From Agarivorans sp. Alg241-V36 (GTDB lineage: Bacteria; Pseudomonadota; Gammaproteobacteria; Enterobacterales; Celerinatantimonadaceae), in the NCBI RefSeq assembly GCF_900537085.1, contig NZ_UNRE01000006.1, forward strand, positions 1 to 64,000: 64,000 nt of DNA. The letters run 5' to 3'. The position numbers were made by a program, and so were the translations under genes. Position 1 is the first letter of the stretch. Each line of letters starts with the position of its first letter. The notes below the pieces were generated by a model, which was not told where the DNA came from, did no database searches, and saw nothing but the letters and a program-made list of their open reading frames with translations. Positions 35,598 to 45,075 of this stretch are shown piece by piece.

Positions 35598-36281
35598 CTA
35601 AATCTTTCTAAAGTGCTTAATAACTTTAAAAGTAATTGAAGAGTTGTTGTAGCTAATAATTTCTATTACCGCACCTTTATAGTTAATTATGTTTGATTTA
35701 CTCATGTCGTATTCAACGTTATTCGTAAATGCTTGGCGTGCTGTCCCACCAGCAAATTCTCGATATGAAATATTTATTTTCGAACCAACTGAACCGTTGT
35801 ATATCAGCGTCTGCTCAAAAGCTGAAGAGGATTCAACCGTTTTTGTAATCACCTCGGTTTGCGCTTCTTCGTAGCAAGTAGCATTTTTTACAAATACGGT
35901 AGATACGCATAAGCCTTTTTTGTCGTTAGGTGAAAGTGCATATGGAGGGTCAACCAAAACCCCTGGTGTTACAAAACCTCCATTAGATGAATAATGCGAA
36001 AAGTATATGTTTCCTTCATTGTCCGCCCCCAACTCTTTATAGTGACCCTGTCCAATATTGTAGTAAGCCCCGTCGATGGTTTTCTTTACTGAAAGGTACC
36101 TATCTGTAATCTGGATTCCTTCATTGATTAAATAATCTCCAACGTAGACTTGTGTTTCTTTACCTATCGGAGGGAGTGTAAAGGTATTCGTTTGAGGTTG
36201 CGCATTTAAAGGGATACTTGAAGAACATCCTGTTAGTGTGACAAAGGCAATTAACACAAAAGCTGTAGCAAGTTTTTTCAT
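35598..36281 (-). CDS. Lipoprotein, unknown function, AT-rich
   Basis: A 227-residue predicted lipoprotein (signal peptide; lipobox LTGC, Cys19) with a strand-rich mature domain (VGDYLINEGIQITDRYLSVKK; TLIYNGSVGSKINISYREF). Base composition is clearly more AT-rich than the flanking genes, with many TTA/ATT/AAA codons, which suggests transfer. GGATAAGAA precedes the ATG. Cys residues in KGLCVSTVFVKNATCYEE could pair. No family recognised. Confidence 0.6.
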   Translation of the reverse strand: MKKLATAFVLIAFVTLTGCSSSIPLNAQPQTNTFTLPPIGKETQVYVGDYLINEGIQITDRYLSVKKTIDGAYYNIGQGHYKELGADNEGNIYFSHYSSNGGFVTPGVLVDPPYALSPNDKKGLCVSTVFVKNATCYEEAQTEVITKTVESSSAFEQTLIYNGSVGSKINISYREFAGGTARQAFTNNVEYDMSKSNIINYKGAVIEIISYNNSSITFKVIKHFRKI

Positions 36282-36562
36282 TTCTTATCCATGAAATTTT
36301 TAGAATTCTGCAAACTATTAGAAGTTAATTTAAACTACAGTGTTATGACATTCATCAACAGATGAGTTGGTTCGCTAGCTTTTCGCCGTTGGCGACTTAC
36401 TTTTCTTTGACGGGCAAAGAACAGTAAGCAAAAGAAAGCCCGCCCCGCATCACCTTCATCCTGCGTTGCGCATCATCTAGCGCGCCGCGGCAACTCGCTT
36501 CGCTCAAACAGGCCTTAGCTTTATCGCTAGATGACTTACGCTACTCGGCGGTGATGAGGGAT
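36282..36562. repeat. Palindromic repeat-like element in a gene-poor gap
   Basis: The gap between 36282 and 36608 contains a compact palindromic unit. First hairpin: CTTACTTTTCTTTG (36396-36409) with CAAAGAACAGTAAG (36415-36428), 14 bp with one mismatch and an ACGGG loop. Second: TCATCTAGCG (36473-36482) with CGCTAGATGA (36525-36534), perfect. The outer flanks also mirror (CCCGCATCACC near 36445 versus GGTGATGAGGG near 36550), so the whole is one large imperfect palindrome. The CTTTG-acggg-CAAAGAA core followed by AAAGAAAGCC resembles dispersed repeats that I recall from Pseudomonas and Shewanella genomes. It is not coding. Confidence 0.6.
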
Positions 36563-36586
36563 AAAAAAACAGCCTTTCGGCTGTTT
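36563..36586 (-). terminator. Terminator of the small secreted-protein gene
   Basis: AAACAGCC and GGCTGTTT (36567-36586) form a hairpin with a 4-nt loop. On the minus strand it is followed by a run of seven U residues. It lies 22 bp after the stop of the gene at 36609. Confidence 0.85.
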
Positions 36587-36608
36587 AATATTTTCACTAA
36601 ATTGGAAC

Positions 36609-36995
36609 TTATTTAACTTCAACTTTTGGTTGGTAATAAAATTGGTAGAAAGCGCGACCATTAGTATTAAGGTCTTCTATCGACCACTGATTTGTTCCGC
36701 AATCCCAAGTGCCTACCCCACCACTATATAGTCCAGCAAATGTGCGGTCAGAATTGAATGACAGCCAAGAAAAACCTGCTAACCCATTTTTGTTATAAAA
36801 AGCAGAATAGGTGACACCACCGCTTCCATTTCTAGGGTGTGTAAGTTGAAACAACCACTCTCGTTGGTCGTTTACATCTCTACACAATATCTCACTTGGC
36901 CAACCCGTTTTTAACTCAAGGGATGTAATGTCTGCTTGTGAAGGCAATGAATTAAGTGCAAGAGGCAAACAGCAGGCTATAAGTAACTTTTTCAT
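36609..36995 (-). CDS. Small secreted protein, unknown function
   Basis: A 128-residue protein with a clear signal peptide (MKKLLIACCLPLALNSLPSQA, then DITSLE). The mature part is about 105 residues, Trp- and Tyr-rich (WPSEILC, QWSIEDLN), and contains two Cys that could pair (LCRDVN and WDCGTN). The ATG at 36995 was chosen because AAGG lies 6 bp upstream; an earlier ATG overlaps that site. It is AT-rich like its neighbour, suggesting acquisition. No family recognised. Confidence 0.6.
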   Translation of the reverse strand: MKKLLIACCLPLALNSLPSQADITSLELKTGWPSEILCRDVNDQREWLFQLTHPRNGSGGVTYSAFYNKNGLAGFSWLSFNSDRTFAGLYSGGVGTWDCGTNQWSIEDLNTNGRAFYQFYYQPKVEVK

Positions 36996-37058
36996 GATCA
37001 TCCTTGTGGTGTTAATATGAAGGTGACTTTTTTATCATTAACATCATGAAAGTACAAT

Positions 37059-37089
37059 AAAATTAAGCAGCTAGGAGCTGCTTAATTTT
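37059..37089 (-). terminator. prp operon terminator
   Basis: A 14-bp stem, AAAATTAAGCAGCT (37059-37072) with AGCTGCTTAATTTT (37076-37089), with a 3-nt loop. It lies 27 bp after the prpE stop. The arms supply U tracts on either strand, so it can work in both directions. Confidence 0.85.
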
Positions 37090-37115
37090 TTAGGTGATGG
37101 TTATACTAAAAATAT

Positions 37116-39002
37116 CTAAATCATCATCCTACCTTGGCGCATCAACTCTTCAATTTCACCTAAACTGGCTGGATCGTCGATGGTTGAAGGGATGGCGTAT
37201 TCTTCGCCGTCGGCTAGCTGGCGTAGGGTGCGGCGGAGGATTTTTCCGGAGCGAGTTTTAGGCAGGCGTTGCACGATAATGGCTTGTTTAAAGCAGGCTA
37301 GTGGGCCTATTTCGTTGCGTACTTTTAGTACCAGTTCTTTAGAGACTTCTTGGTCGCTTTGCTGCACGCCGTCTTTGAGTACCACTAAACCAAAGGGTAC
37401 TTGGCCTTTTAAATCGTCGTGGCTGCCGATTACTGCACATTCCGCAACCGCCGGGTGAGCGCCAACCACTTCTTCCATTTCGCCGGTGGATAAGCGGTGG
37501 CCGGCCACGTTAATTACATCGTCGATACGCCCCATTACAAAGAGGTAGTCATCTTCATCGATATATCCCCCGTCGCCAGATACATAATAGCCGGGAAATT
37601 GCTTTAAGTAGGCAGATTCAAACCTAGCTTGATCGCCCCATACCGTAGGTAAACAGCCGGGTGGTAACGGCAGTTTGATGGCAATAAAGCCTTGGGCCAT
37701 TGGGCCGCAAACTTCACCCATTTCATCTAATATGCATACCTGATAACCAGGTAGGGCTTTGGTGGCGCTGCCGGCTTTTACTGGCATGCGTTCTAGGCCA
37801 AGTGGGTTACCGGCAATGGCCCAGCCGGTTTCGGTTTGCCACCAATGGTCGGTTACTGGCTTGTCAGTTTTGTTGATAGTCCACTCTAGAGTAGGGGGAT
37901 CTAAACGCTCGCCCGCCATGAAGATATCTTGCAAATGGCTTAGATCGTAATCTTTAACTAAGTTGCCATCGGGATCTTCTTTCTTGATGGCTCGAAATGC
38001 GGTGGGTGCTGCAAACAGTACTTTAACTTTGTATTCGCTAGCGACTCGCCAAAATGCCCCGGCATCGGGCGTGCGCACCGGTTTACCTTCATACAAAATG
38101 GTGGTGCAGCCGTAAATTAACGGGGCGTACACTATGTAAGAGTGACCCACTACCCAACCTACGTCGGAGGCGGCCCAGAAGACATCGCCCGGTTTTACGT
38201 TATACACCGCTTGCATCGAGTAGTTCATCGCTACGGCGTGGCCGCCGTTATCGCGCACTACGCCTTTAGGTTTGCCAGTGGTGCCAGAGGTGTAAAGGAT
38301 ATACAGCGGATCGGTGGCATCAACTGGCACACAATCGGTAGCTTGCGCCTGTTGTTGTAGCGCTTGCCAATCTAGGTATTGCTGGTTGAACTCAACAGCT
38401 TGCTGAGGACGTTGCCAGACTAATACTGGGGTATCCATCTGTTGGCTTTGTTCTAAGGCTAGGCTAATCATCGGCATATAGTTGATGACTTTTGCCCCTT
38501 CTAAGCCGCAGCTGGCAGTAAGAATCACCTTGGGCTGAGCATCGTCAATTCGCACTGCCAGCTCTTGGGCGGCAAAGCCCCCAAATACTACCGAGTGAAT
38601 AGCGCCTAAGCGCGCGCAGGCTAGCATTGCAATGGCTGCTTGCGGGATCATTGGCATATACAGCACCACGCGGTCGCCTTTGCTTACGCCCTGAGCGGCT
38701 AGCATGCCGGCGGTGGTGGCAACTTCGTCACGCAGTTGGGCGTAAGTAAATTGTTGCTTTTGTTCGGCTACGGGGGAGTCGTAAATTAGTGCGGTTTGCT
38801 CGCCGCGGCCATTTTCACAGTGGTAATCTAGCGCAAGGTAAGCGGTATTCATGCTGCCGCCTTTAAACCAGCGGTAGTTACCATGTTCGTCTTGACTTAA
38901 GGCGTGTTCTGGTTGGCTATACCAAGCCAGCTGCTGAGCTTGTTCTAGCCAAAATTGTTCGGGGTGCTGCTTGGCATTGTTTGCTTGTTGCTGATAACTC
39001 AT
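37116..39002 (-). CDS. prpE: Propionyl-CoA synthetase
   Basis: Activates propionate to propionyl-CoA (ATP to AMP + PPi), the entry to the 2-methylcitrate cycle. The 628-residue product has the acyl-CoA-synthetase layout: a P-loop-like motif YILYTSGTTGKPKG, the conserved YVSGDGGYIDEDDYLF hinge, and catalytic Lys587 in TRSGKILRR, the residue acylated by Pat-type enzymes. The ATG at 39002 has GAGGAG upstream; starting there removes 13 residues. It is last in the operon, 80 bp after prpF. Acetate may also be used. Confidence 0.93.
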   Translation of the reverse strand: MSYQQQANNAKQHPEQFWLEQAQQLAWYSQPEHALSQDEHGNYRWFKGGSMNTAYLALDYHCENGRGEQTALIYDSPVAEQKQQFTYAQLRDEVATTAGMLAAQGVSKGDRVVLYMPMIPQAAIAMLACARLGAIHSVVFGGFAAQELAVRIDDAQPKVILTASCGLEGAKVINYMPMISLALEQSQQMDTPVLVWQRPQQAVEFNQQYLDWQALQQQAQATDCVPVDATDPLYILYTSGTTGKPKGVVRDNGGHAVAMNYSMQAVYNVKPGDVFWAASDVGWVVGHSYIVYAPLIYGCTTILYEGKPVRTPDAGAFWRVASEYKVKVLFAAPTAFRAIKKEDPDGNLVKDYDLSHLQDIFMAGERLDPPTLEWTINKTDKPVTDHWWQTETGWAIAGNPLGLERMPVKAGSATKALPGYQVCILDEMGEVCGPMAQGFIAIKLPLPPGCLPTVWGDQARFESAYLKQFPGYYVSGDGGYIDEDDYLFVMGRIDDVINVAGHRLSTGEMEEVVGAHPAVAECAVIGSHDDLKGQVPFGLVVLKDGVQQSDQEVSKELVLKVRNEIGPLACFKQAIIVQRLPKTRSGKILRRTLRQLADGEEYAIPSTIDDPASLGEIEELMRQGRMMI

Positions 39003-39082
39003 AGTGTGCTCCTCGTCCCTAAGCTGTTTACCACTTGGCAAGGGAGAATGTTGTTAGCTTCAATTTAGTTACTATAGGTAAC

Positions 39083-40261
39083 TTAAAAACTATCGCTGGG
39101 TACCCGTACCCAACCTTCCATTAGTATTCTGGCGCTGCGACTCATACTCACCTTAGTCACCTGCCATTGCTGCTTATGTTGTTGTGCTTGTGCGCCCACT
39201 TTAAGGCTGCCGGAAGGGTGGCCAAAGCGCACTGCTTCACGCTCCCCACCACCGGCTACTTGGTTCACCAAGGTGCCTGGAATCGCCGCAGCGGTGCCAA
39301 TGGCTACGGCTGCAGTGCCCATCATCGCGTGATGTAGTTTGCCCATGGATAAAGCGCGTACACATAAGTCGTTGTCTTCGGCTTTTATTGTTTTGCCGCT
39401 GGAACTTGTATAGCTTTGAGATGGCGAAATAAAGGCAACTTTAGGCGTATGTTGGCGTTGGGCGGCTTGCTCTAGTGAATCAATTAAGCCCATTTTCAAG
39501 GCGCCGTGAGCTCGAATGTTTTCGAACCTGGCTAAGGCTTTTTCATCGGTGTTGATGTCTTCTTGTAGCTCAACGCCACTGTAACCTAGCTGCTTGGCAT
39601 CAATGAAAATGGTGGGTATGCCAGCGTTAATCATGGTGGCTTGCAGGCTACCAATGCCAGGAACCTCTAGTTCTTCGCATAACTTACCGGTAGGAAATAA
39701 AGCGCCATCGCCGTCGGCGGGGTTAATAAATTCAATTTGCACTTCTGCCGCTGGGAAGGTCACGCCATCTAACTCAAAGTCGCCACATTCTTGCACTTCG
39801 CCTTCAACAATTGGTACATGGGCAATAATGGTTTTTTGAATATTAGCCTGCCAAATGTGCACACTAGCGATACCATTTTTTGGAATAAGCGAAGGCTCGA
39901 CCAATCCAGTATTTATCGCAAAAGCACCTACGGCTGCAGTTAAGTTGCCGCAGTTACCGCTCCAATCAACAAAGGCTTTGTCGATAGACACTTGCCCAAA
40001 CAGGTAATCAACATGGTGATTCGGCTGTTGGCTTTTCGCCAAAATAACCGTTTTACTGGTACTGGAGGTAGCGCCGCCCATGCCATCAATTTGTTTGGCG
40101 TAGGGATCTGGGCTGCCAATAACCCGCAGCAGCAAGTTATCTCGCGCAGTGCCGGGTTGCTGGGCAGCTTCGGGCAAGTCATCAAGCTTAAAAAACACCC
40201 CTTTACTGGTGCCGCCGCGCATATAGGTGGCTGCGATGCGTTGCTGTTTTACATGCTTCAT
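39083..40261 (-). CDS. prpF: 2-Methylaconitate cis-trans isomerase
   Basis: A 392-residue protein of the PrpF family (diaminopimelate-epimerase-like fold). The N terminus has the signature AATYMRGGTSKGVFF near 10-24, and DWSGNCGNLTAAVGAFAI holds a conserved Cys region. It converts the 2-methylaconitate isomer made by AcnD into the form hydrated by aconitase. Organisms with AcnD need PrpF in place of PrpD. Its ATG overlaps the acnD stop by 4 bp (ATGA), which implies coupled translation. Confidence 0.93.
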   Translation of the reverse strand: MKHVKQQRIAATYMRGGTSKGVFFKLDDLPEAAQQPGTARDNLLLRVIGSPDPYAKQIDGMGGATSSTSKTVILAKSQQPNHHVDYLFGQVSIDKAFVDWSGNCGNLTAAVGAFAINTGLVEPSLIPKNGIASVHIWQANIQKTIIAHVPIVEGEVQECGDFELDGVTFPAAEVQIEFINPADGDGALFPTGKLCEELEVPGIGSLQATMINAGIPTIFIDAKQLGYSGVELQEDINTDEKALARFENIRAHGALKMGLIDSLEQAAQRQHTPKVAFISPSQSYTSSSGKTIKAEDNDLCVRALSMGKLHHAMMGTAAVAIGTAAAIPGTLVNQVAGGGEREAVRFGHPSGSLKVGAQAQQHKQQWQVTKVSMSRSARILMEGWVRVPSDSF

Positions 40262-42870
40262 CTCTGCCTCCTAGTGAGTGGCTGCGCTTTTTTCTCAAGA
40301 AAGTCTTGAGCAAAGCGTTGCAATACTCCGCCCGCTTGGTAAACCGAGACTTCTTCAGCGGTATCTAAACGGCATACCACGGGTAGGTCTAGGCGTTCGC
40401 CGCTGGTGCGGGTAATCACTAAGGTGAGTAACTCACCGGGCGCGGGTGTGCCGATTACATCAAAGCTTTCGCTGCCATCAATCCGGTAACTATGGCGGTT
40501 GTTACCCTTGGTAAATTCCAAAGGTAGCACTCCCATGCCTACCAAGTTTGTGCGGTGAATGCGCTCGAAGCCTTCTGCCACGATGACTTCTACACCCGCC
40601 AAGCGCACGCCTTTGGCTGCCCAATCTCGTGATGAGCCTTGGCCATAATCAGCACCCGCCACAATGATTAATGGCTGCTTGCGTTGCATGTAAGTTTCTA
40701 TGGCTTCCCACATGCGCATTACTTTGCCTTCGGGCTCTACTCTGGCCAGCGAACCTTGCTTTACCTTGCCACTTTCTTTCACCATTTCGTTGAACAGTTT
40801 CGGATTTGCAAAGGTGGCGCGCTGGGCGGTTAGGTGGTCGCCTCGGTGGGTGGCGTAAGAGTTAAAATCTTCTTCAGGTAAACCCATTTTATCGAGATAA
40901 GCACCAGCGGCGCTGTCTAGCATAATGGCATTAGAAGGAGATAAATGGTCGGTGGTAATATTGTCACCTAATACCGCCAATGGGCGCATGCCTTGTAAGC
41001 TTCGCTCTCCGGCTAAAGCGCCTTCCCAATAGGGTGGGCGACGAATATAGGTGCTTTGTGGTCGCCACTCATAAAGAGGAGAGCTGGCGCTGCCGTAGTC
41101 CACTTTTAGATCGAACATCGGCTGGTAAACCTTGCGGAACTGCTCGGGTTTTACGCTTTGTTTTACTACCTCATCGATTTCTTCATCAGTGGGCCAGATG
41201 TCTTTTAAGGTGAGCGGATTTCCTTGAGCATCGTGGCCTAAAGCGTCTTTTTCTATATCAAAACGAATGGTGCCGGCAATTGCGTAGGCAACCACTAAGG
41301 GCGGTGAGGCTAGGAAAGCTTGTTTAGCATAGGGGTGAATGCGGCCATCAAAGTTTCTATTACCCGATAGAACGGCAGTGGCGTAAAGGTCTCGCTCTAT
41401 CACCTCTTGCTGAATGGTTGGGTCTAAGGCGCCACTCATGCCGTTACAGGTAGTACAAGCAAAGCCTACGATGCCAAACCCAAGATGCTCTAAGTCGCCT
41501 AGCAAATTGGCTTCTTCTAAATATAGTTGCACTGCTTTAGAGCCGGGTGCGAAGGAGGTTTTAACCCAAGGTTTGCGGCTTAAACCCAATTGCTTGGCTT
41601 TGCGAGCCAATAGGGCAGCGGCAATAACGTTGCGTGGGTTGGAGGTATTAGTACAACTGGTAATGGCGGCAATAATACAGGCGCCATCTGGCATTAGGCC
41701 ATCTAGCTGTGGAACTGGTGAAGCAATGCCTTGGCTGGCTAAATCTTTGGTTGATACGCGGCGATGTGGATTAGAAGGACCAGCAATATTTCGGCCAACG
41801 CTAGATAAATCGAAACGCAGTACGCGTTCGTATTCAGCGCTTTGTAGATCGTCGGCCCAAAGGCCAGTGGTTTTAGCGTAGTTCTCTACCAAGCTGACTT
41901 GTTCGGCTTCACGTCCAGTGAGTTTAAGGTAGTCGATGGTATTGTCATCGATATAAAACATCGCCGCTGTGGCGCCAAATTCTGGTGTCATATTGGAGAT
42001 GGTAGCTCGGTCGCCCAAGGTGAGTTGGGCAGCGCCTTCACCATAGAATTCTAAGTAGCTAGATACCACACCTTGTTCGCGTAAAAACTCGGTAATGGCT
42101 ATTACAATGTCGGTGGCGGTAATACCAGCTTGGCGTTTGCCCACTAGCTCTACGCCAATAATATCCGGTAGGCGCATATAAGAGGCGCGCCCTAACATTA
42201 CATTTTCGGCTTCTAAGCCGCCCACGCCAATGGCTATAACGCCCAAGGCATCAACGTGGGGAGTATGGCTATCGGTGCCCACAAGGGTATCGGGAAAGGC
42301 CACGCCATCACGTGCTTGAATCACTGGCGACATTTTCTCGAGGTTGATTTGGTGCATGATGCCGTTGCCAGGGGGGATCACGTCCACGTTTTCAAAGGCG
42401 GTTTTACACCAATTGATGAAGTGGAAGCGGTCGTCGTTACGGCGATCTTCAATGGCGCGGTTTTTTTCAAAGGCATCGGCTTCAAAGCCGGCGTGTTCCA
42501 CTGCTAAAGAGTGATCAACAATTAGCTGGGTGGGCACTACTGGGTTAACTTTGGCGGGGTCGCCGCCTTGCTCGGCAATAGCGTCACGTAGGCCGGCTAA
42601 ATCCACTAAGGCAGTTTGGCCCAATATGTCGTGGCACACCACACGAGCAGGATACCAAGGAAAATCTAGGTCGCGCTTGCGCTGAATAATTTGGCTAAGT
42701 GCCGCGTTAAGTTTCTCGGGCGGGCAGCGGCGCACTAGGTTTTCTGCAAGTACTCGCGAAGTATAGGGCAGACCCGCATAAGCACCAGGCTGAATGGCTT
42801 CTATAGCGGCGCGGGTATCAAAATAATCCAACTGGCTATTGGCCAGCGGTTTACGGTATTGGCTATTCAT
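40258..42870 (-). CDS. acnD: Fe/S-dependent 2-methylisocitrate dehydratase (AcnA/AcnD type)
   Basis: Dehydrates 2-methylcitrate to 2-methylaconitate. The 870-residue product has the aconitase layout, with Fe-S ligands in ITSCTNTSNPRN and the FACTTCNG motif (three Cys total), the SRDWAAKG substrate loop near 770 and the LPDIIGVELVGKRQAG segment. It is paired with prpF, which identifies it as AcnD rather than a housekeeping AcnA. The ATG at 42870 gives the family-typical MNSQYRKPL start; the next start upstream adds 16 residues. Confidence 0.93.
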   Translation of the reverse strand: MNSQYRKPLANSQLDYFDTRAAIEAIQPGAYAGLPYTSRVLAENLVRRCPPEKLNAALSQIIQRKRDLDFPWYPARVVCHDILGQTALVDLAGLRDAIAEQGGDPAKVNPVVPTQLIVDHSLAVEHAGFEADAFEKNRAIEDRRNDDRFHFINWCKTAFENVDVIPPGNGIMHQINLEKMSPVIQARDGVAFPDTLVGTDSHTPHVDALGVIAIGVGGLEAENVMLGRASYMRLPDIIGVELVGKRQAGITATDIVIAITEFLREQGVVSSYLEFYGEGAAQLTLGDRATISNMTPEFGATAAMFYIDDNTIDYLKLTGREAEQVSLVENYAKTTGLWADDLQSAEYERVLRFDLSSVGRNIAGPSNPHRRVSTKDLASQGIASPVPQLDGLMPDGACIIAAITSCTNTSNPRNVIAAALLARKAKQLGLSRKPWVKTSFAPGSKAVQLYLEEANLLGDLEHLGFGIVGFACTTCNGMSGALDPTIQQEVIERDLYATAVLSGNRNFDGRIHPYAKQAFLASPPLVVAYAIAGTIRFDIEKDALGHDAQGNPLTLKDIWPTDEEIDEVVKQSVKPEQFRKVYQPMFDLKVDYGSASSPLYEWRPQSTYIRRPPYWEGALAGERSLQGMRPLAVLGDNITTDHLSPSNAIMLDSAAGAYLDKMGLPEEDFNSYATHRGDHLTAQRATFANPKLFNEMVKESGKVKQGSLARVEPEGKVMRMWEAIETYMQRKQPLIIVAGADYGQGSSRDWAAKGVRLAGVEVIVAEGFERIHRTNLVGMGVLPLEFTKGNNRHSYRIDGSESFDVIGTPAPGELLTLVITRTSGERLDLPVVCRLDTAEEVSVYQAGGVLQRFAQDFLEKKAQPLTRRQR

Positions 42871-42930
42871 AAGGGTTTCCACAGCAAAAAGGAAAAAGCA
42901 GTGGAGCCTGCGCTCCACTCACTGACTTGA

Positions 42931-44058
42931 TTAGTTGCGCTGCTCAATCGGCAGGTAACTGCGTGGCTCGCTGCCGGTGTAATCGGCGCTGGGTCGAATA
43001 ATCCGGTTATTGGCGCGCTGTTCCATAATGTGCGCCGCCCAACCACTTACCCGAGAACAAACAAAAATGGGGGTAAACAGTGGGGTGGGAATATTCATGA
43101 AGTGGTAAGCGCTGGCATGGAAGAAATCGGCATTACAAAACAGCTCTTTCTCACGCCACATTACTGCTTCTACCCGTTCTGACACCGCGTATAAATGTTT
43201 ATCGCCAGTGGCTTCACTAAGCTTTTTCGACCAGGCTTTAATCAATGCATTACGTGGGTCGCTAGTGCGATAAATAGCATGACCAAAACCCATGATTTTG
43301 TCTTTGCGGGCTAACATCGCCATTATTTCGGTTTCGGCTTGCTCGGCACTGGTCCAATTTTCAATCATCGCCATGGCTGCTTCATTTGCTCCGCCATGCA
43401 GTGGGCCACGCAGCGCGCCAATAGCACCAGATACCGCAGAGTGAATGTCGGACAGGGTGGAAGCTATCACTCGGCCAGTAAAGGTTGAGGCATTAAATTC
43501 ATGCTCGGCGTATAAAATCAGCGAACATTGCATCACTTGCTCGTGTAATGGGTCTGCGGGTTTGCCATGTAGAAGTTCTAGGAAATGGCCAGCAATAGAG
43601 TTGGCCGAACTTTGAGTCGAAATTCGCACTCCCTCGTGACTATACCGATACCAATAACAAATAATGCCCGGCAGGGTGGCAAGCAAGCGATCGCTATGCT
43701 GTTGCTGCTGGCTAAAGTTGGCTTCAGTCTCCAGGTTGCCTAACATGGAAACGCCAGTGCGCATTACATCCATTGGGTGAGCATCTGCGGGAATTAGCTC
43801 TAATACCGCTTTAAGCGCTTCGGGTAATTCGCGCAAATTATGTAGGGTATCGTGGTAGGCAGCCAGTTGTTCGCGATTAGGCAACTCACCGTGAAAAAGT
43901 AGATAGGCAACTTCTTCGAAGGTGGCTTGTTCTGCCAACTCACTAATATCGTAGCCGCAATACGTTAGGCCTGAACCACTTTGGCCAACGGTGCATAATT
44001 TGGTTTCGCCTGCGCTTTGGCCGCGTAAGCCTGCGCCTCCTAGGGCTTTTTGTACCAT
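42931..44058 (-). CDS. prpC: 2-Methylcitrate synthase
   Basis: Condenses propionyl-CoA with oxaloacetate to 2-methylcitrate. The 375-residue protein is the short citrate-synthase type, opening with GGAGLRGQSAGETKLCTVG and containing the catalytic His segments GALRGPLHGGANEAAM and MGFGHAIYRTSDPR. The ATG at 44058 has AAGGAG 6 bp upstream. Gene order (between prpB and acnD) supports methylcitrate over citrate as product. Confidence 0.93.
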   Translation of the reverse strand: MVQKALGGAGLRGQSAGETKLCTVGQSGSGLTYCGYDISELAEQATFEEVAYLLFHGELPNREQLAAYHDTLHNLRELPEALKAVLELIPADAHPMDVMRTGVSMLGNLETEANFSQQQQHSDRLLATLPGIICYWYRYSHEGVRISTQSSANSIAGHFLELLHGKPADPLHEQVMQCSLILYAEHEFNASTFTGRVIASTLSDIHSAVSGAIGALRGPLHGGANEAAMAMIENWTSAEQAETEIMAMLARKDKIMGFGHAIYRTSDPRNALIKAWSKKLSEATGDKHLYAVSERVEAVMWREKELFCNADFFHASAYHFMNIPTPLFTPIFVCSRVSGWAAHIMEQRANNRIIRPSADYTGSEPRSYLPIEQRN

Positions 44059-44181
44059 GGTATTCTCCTTCATTCCTTTGGCTTAAGCGGCGAGGCGTCT
44101 TTGCGCCGGTTTTCTGCAGCTTAAGTGTGGCTCTACCGCTAAATCTTTGTTCGGCTGGCAGAGTCGGTTCACGTAGTTTGA

Positions 44182-45075
44182 TTAATCTTGTTTAAATAGT
44201 TGGTCGAGCTTTTGTTCGTAGTCGTGATAACCCAAGTAGTCATAGAGTTCGGCACGGGTTTGCATGCTGTCTACCACATCTCGCTGGTGGCCATTTTCGC
44301 GTAGACTGCGATACACATTTACCGCTGCTTGGTTCATCGCTCTAAAGGCCGATAACGGGTAAAGCACCATGTCTACGCCAACGCCAGCTAGCTCTTCGCC
44401 ACTAAATAAGGGGGTTTGGCCAAATTCAGTAATATTGGCCAAAATCGGCACCTTTACTGCTTCGGCAAACTGTTGGTATTGCTCTAGGGTGAGCATGGCT
44501 TCGGGGAAAATCATATCAGCGCCGGCTTCAACATATTGGCAAGCACGCTCAATTGCGCCGCCCATCCCTTCGATTTGCAGAGCATCGGTACGCGCCATGA
44601 CTACAAAGTCGGGATCGACTCGGACATCTACCGCGGCTTTAATTCGGTCGACCATTTCTTGGCTCGATACAATGGCTTTATTGGGGCGATGGCCACAACG
44701 CTTCTGTGCGACTTGGTCTTCCATGTGCACCGCGGCTGCGTCGGAGCGAATCATCTCTTTTACCGTGCGAGCAATGTTAAACGCGCCGCCAAAACCAACA
44801 TCAATGTCTACCAATAACGGCAGATCGCAGGCAGCGGTAATGCGGCGAACGTCTTCTAATACATCGTTCATGGTGGTAATGCCTAAATCGGGTAAACCGT
44901 AGGAGGCATTGGCAATGCCACCACCTGAAAGGTAGATGGCTTTATGGCCTTCGCGCTGCGCCATCATTGCGCAGTAAGGGTTAATGGTGCCAACAATTTG
45001 CAGAGGGTTTTGTTGGGCAACCGCTTGGCGAAAACGTGCGCCAGGCGAGAGTGGTGACGGTGTAGAGGCACTCAT
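44182..45075 (-). CDS. prpB: 2-Methylisocitrate lyase
   Basis: Splits 2-methylisocitrate into pyruvate and succinate. The 297-residue protein shares the PrpB hallmarks: [19 protein letters not shown], the metal-site DIDVGFGGA, catalytic Cys in [13 protein letters not shown] (isocitrate-lyase KKCGH motif) and [10 protein letters not shown]. It follows the GntR gene with no gap: the regulator's stop codon abuts its ATG, so the operon begins with the regulator. Mg2+ is the usual cofactor. Confidence 0.95.
   Translation of the reverse strand: MSASTPSPLSPGARFRQAVAQQNPLQIVGTINPYCAMMAQREGHKAIYLSGGGIANASYGLPDLGITTMNDVLEDVRRITAACDLPLLVDIDVGFGGAFNIARTVKEMIRSDAAAVHMEDQVAQKRCGHRPNKAIVSSQEMVDRIKAAVDVRVDPDFVVMARTDALQIEGMGGAIERACQYVEAGADMIFPEAMLTLEQYQQFAEAVKVPILANITEFGQTPLFSGEELAGVGVDMVLYPLSAFRAMNQAAVNVYRSLRENGHQRDVVDSMQTRAELYDYLGYHDYEQKLDQLFKQD

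Noticed and set aside
41414-41881. Long open frame antisense to acnD
   Set aside because: Antisense to a conserved aconitase-family gene. Composition mirrors the GC-rich wobble positions of the opposite strand.
44369-44902. 177-codon frame antisense to prpB
   Set aside because: Contained in a strongly conserved gene; low-complexity Ser/Thr/Ala-rich product and no start signal.
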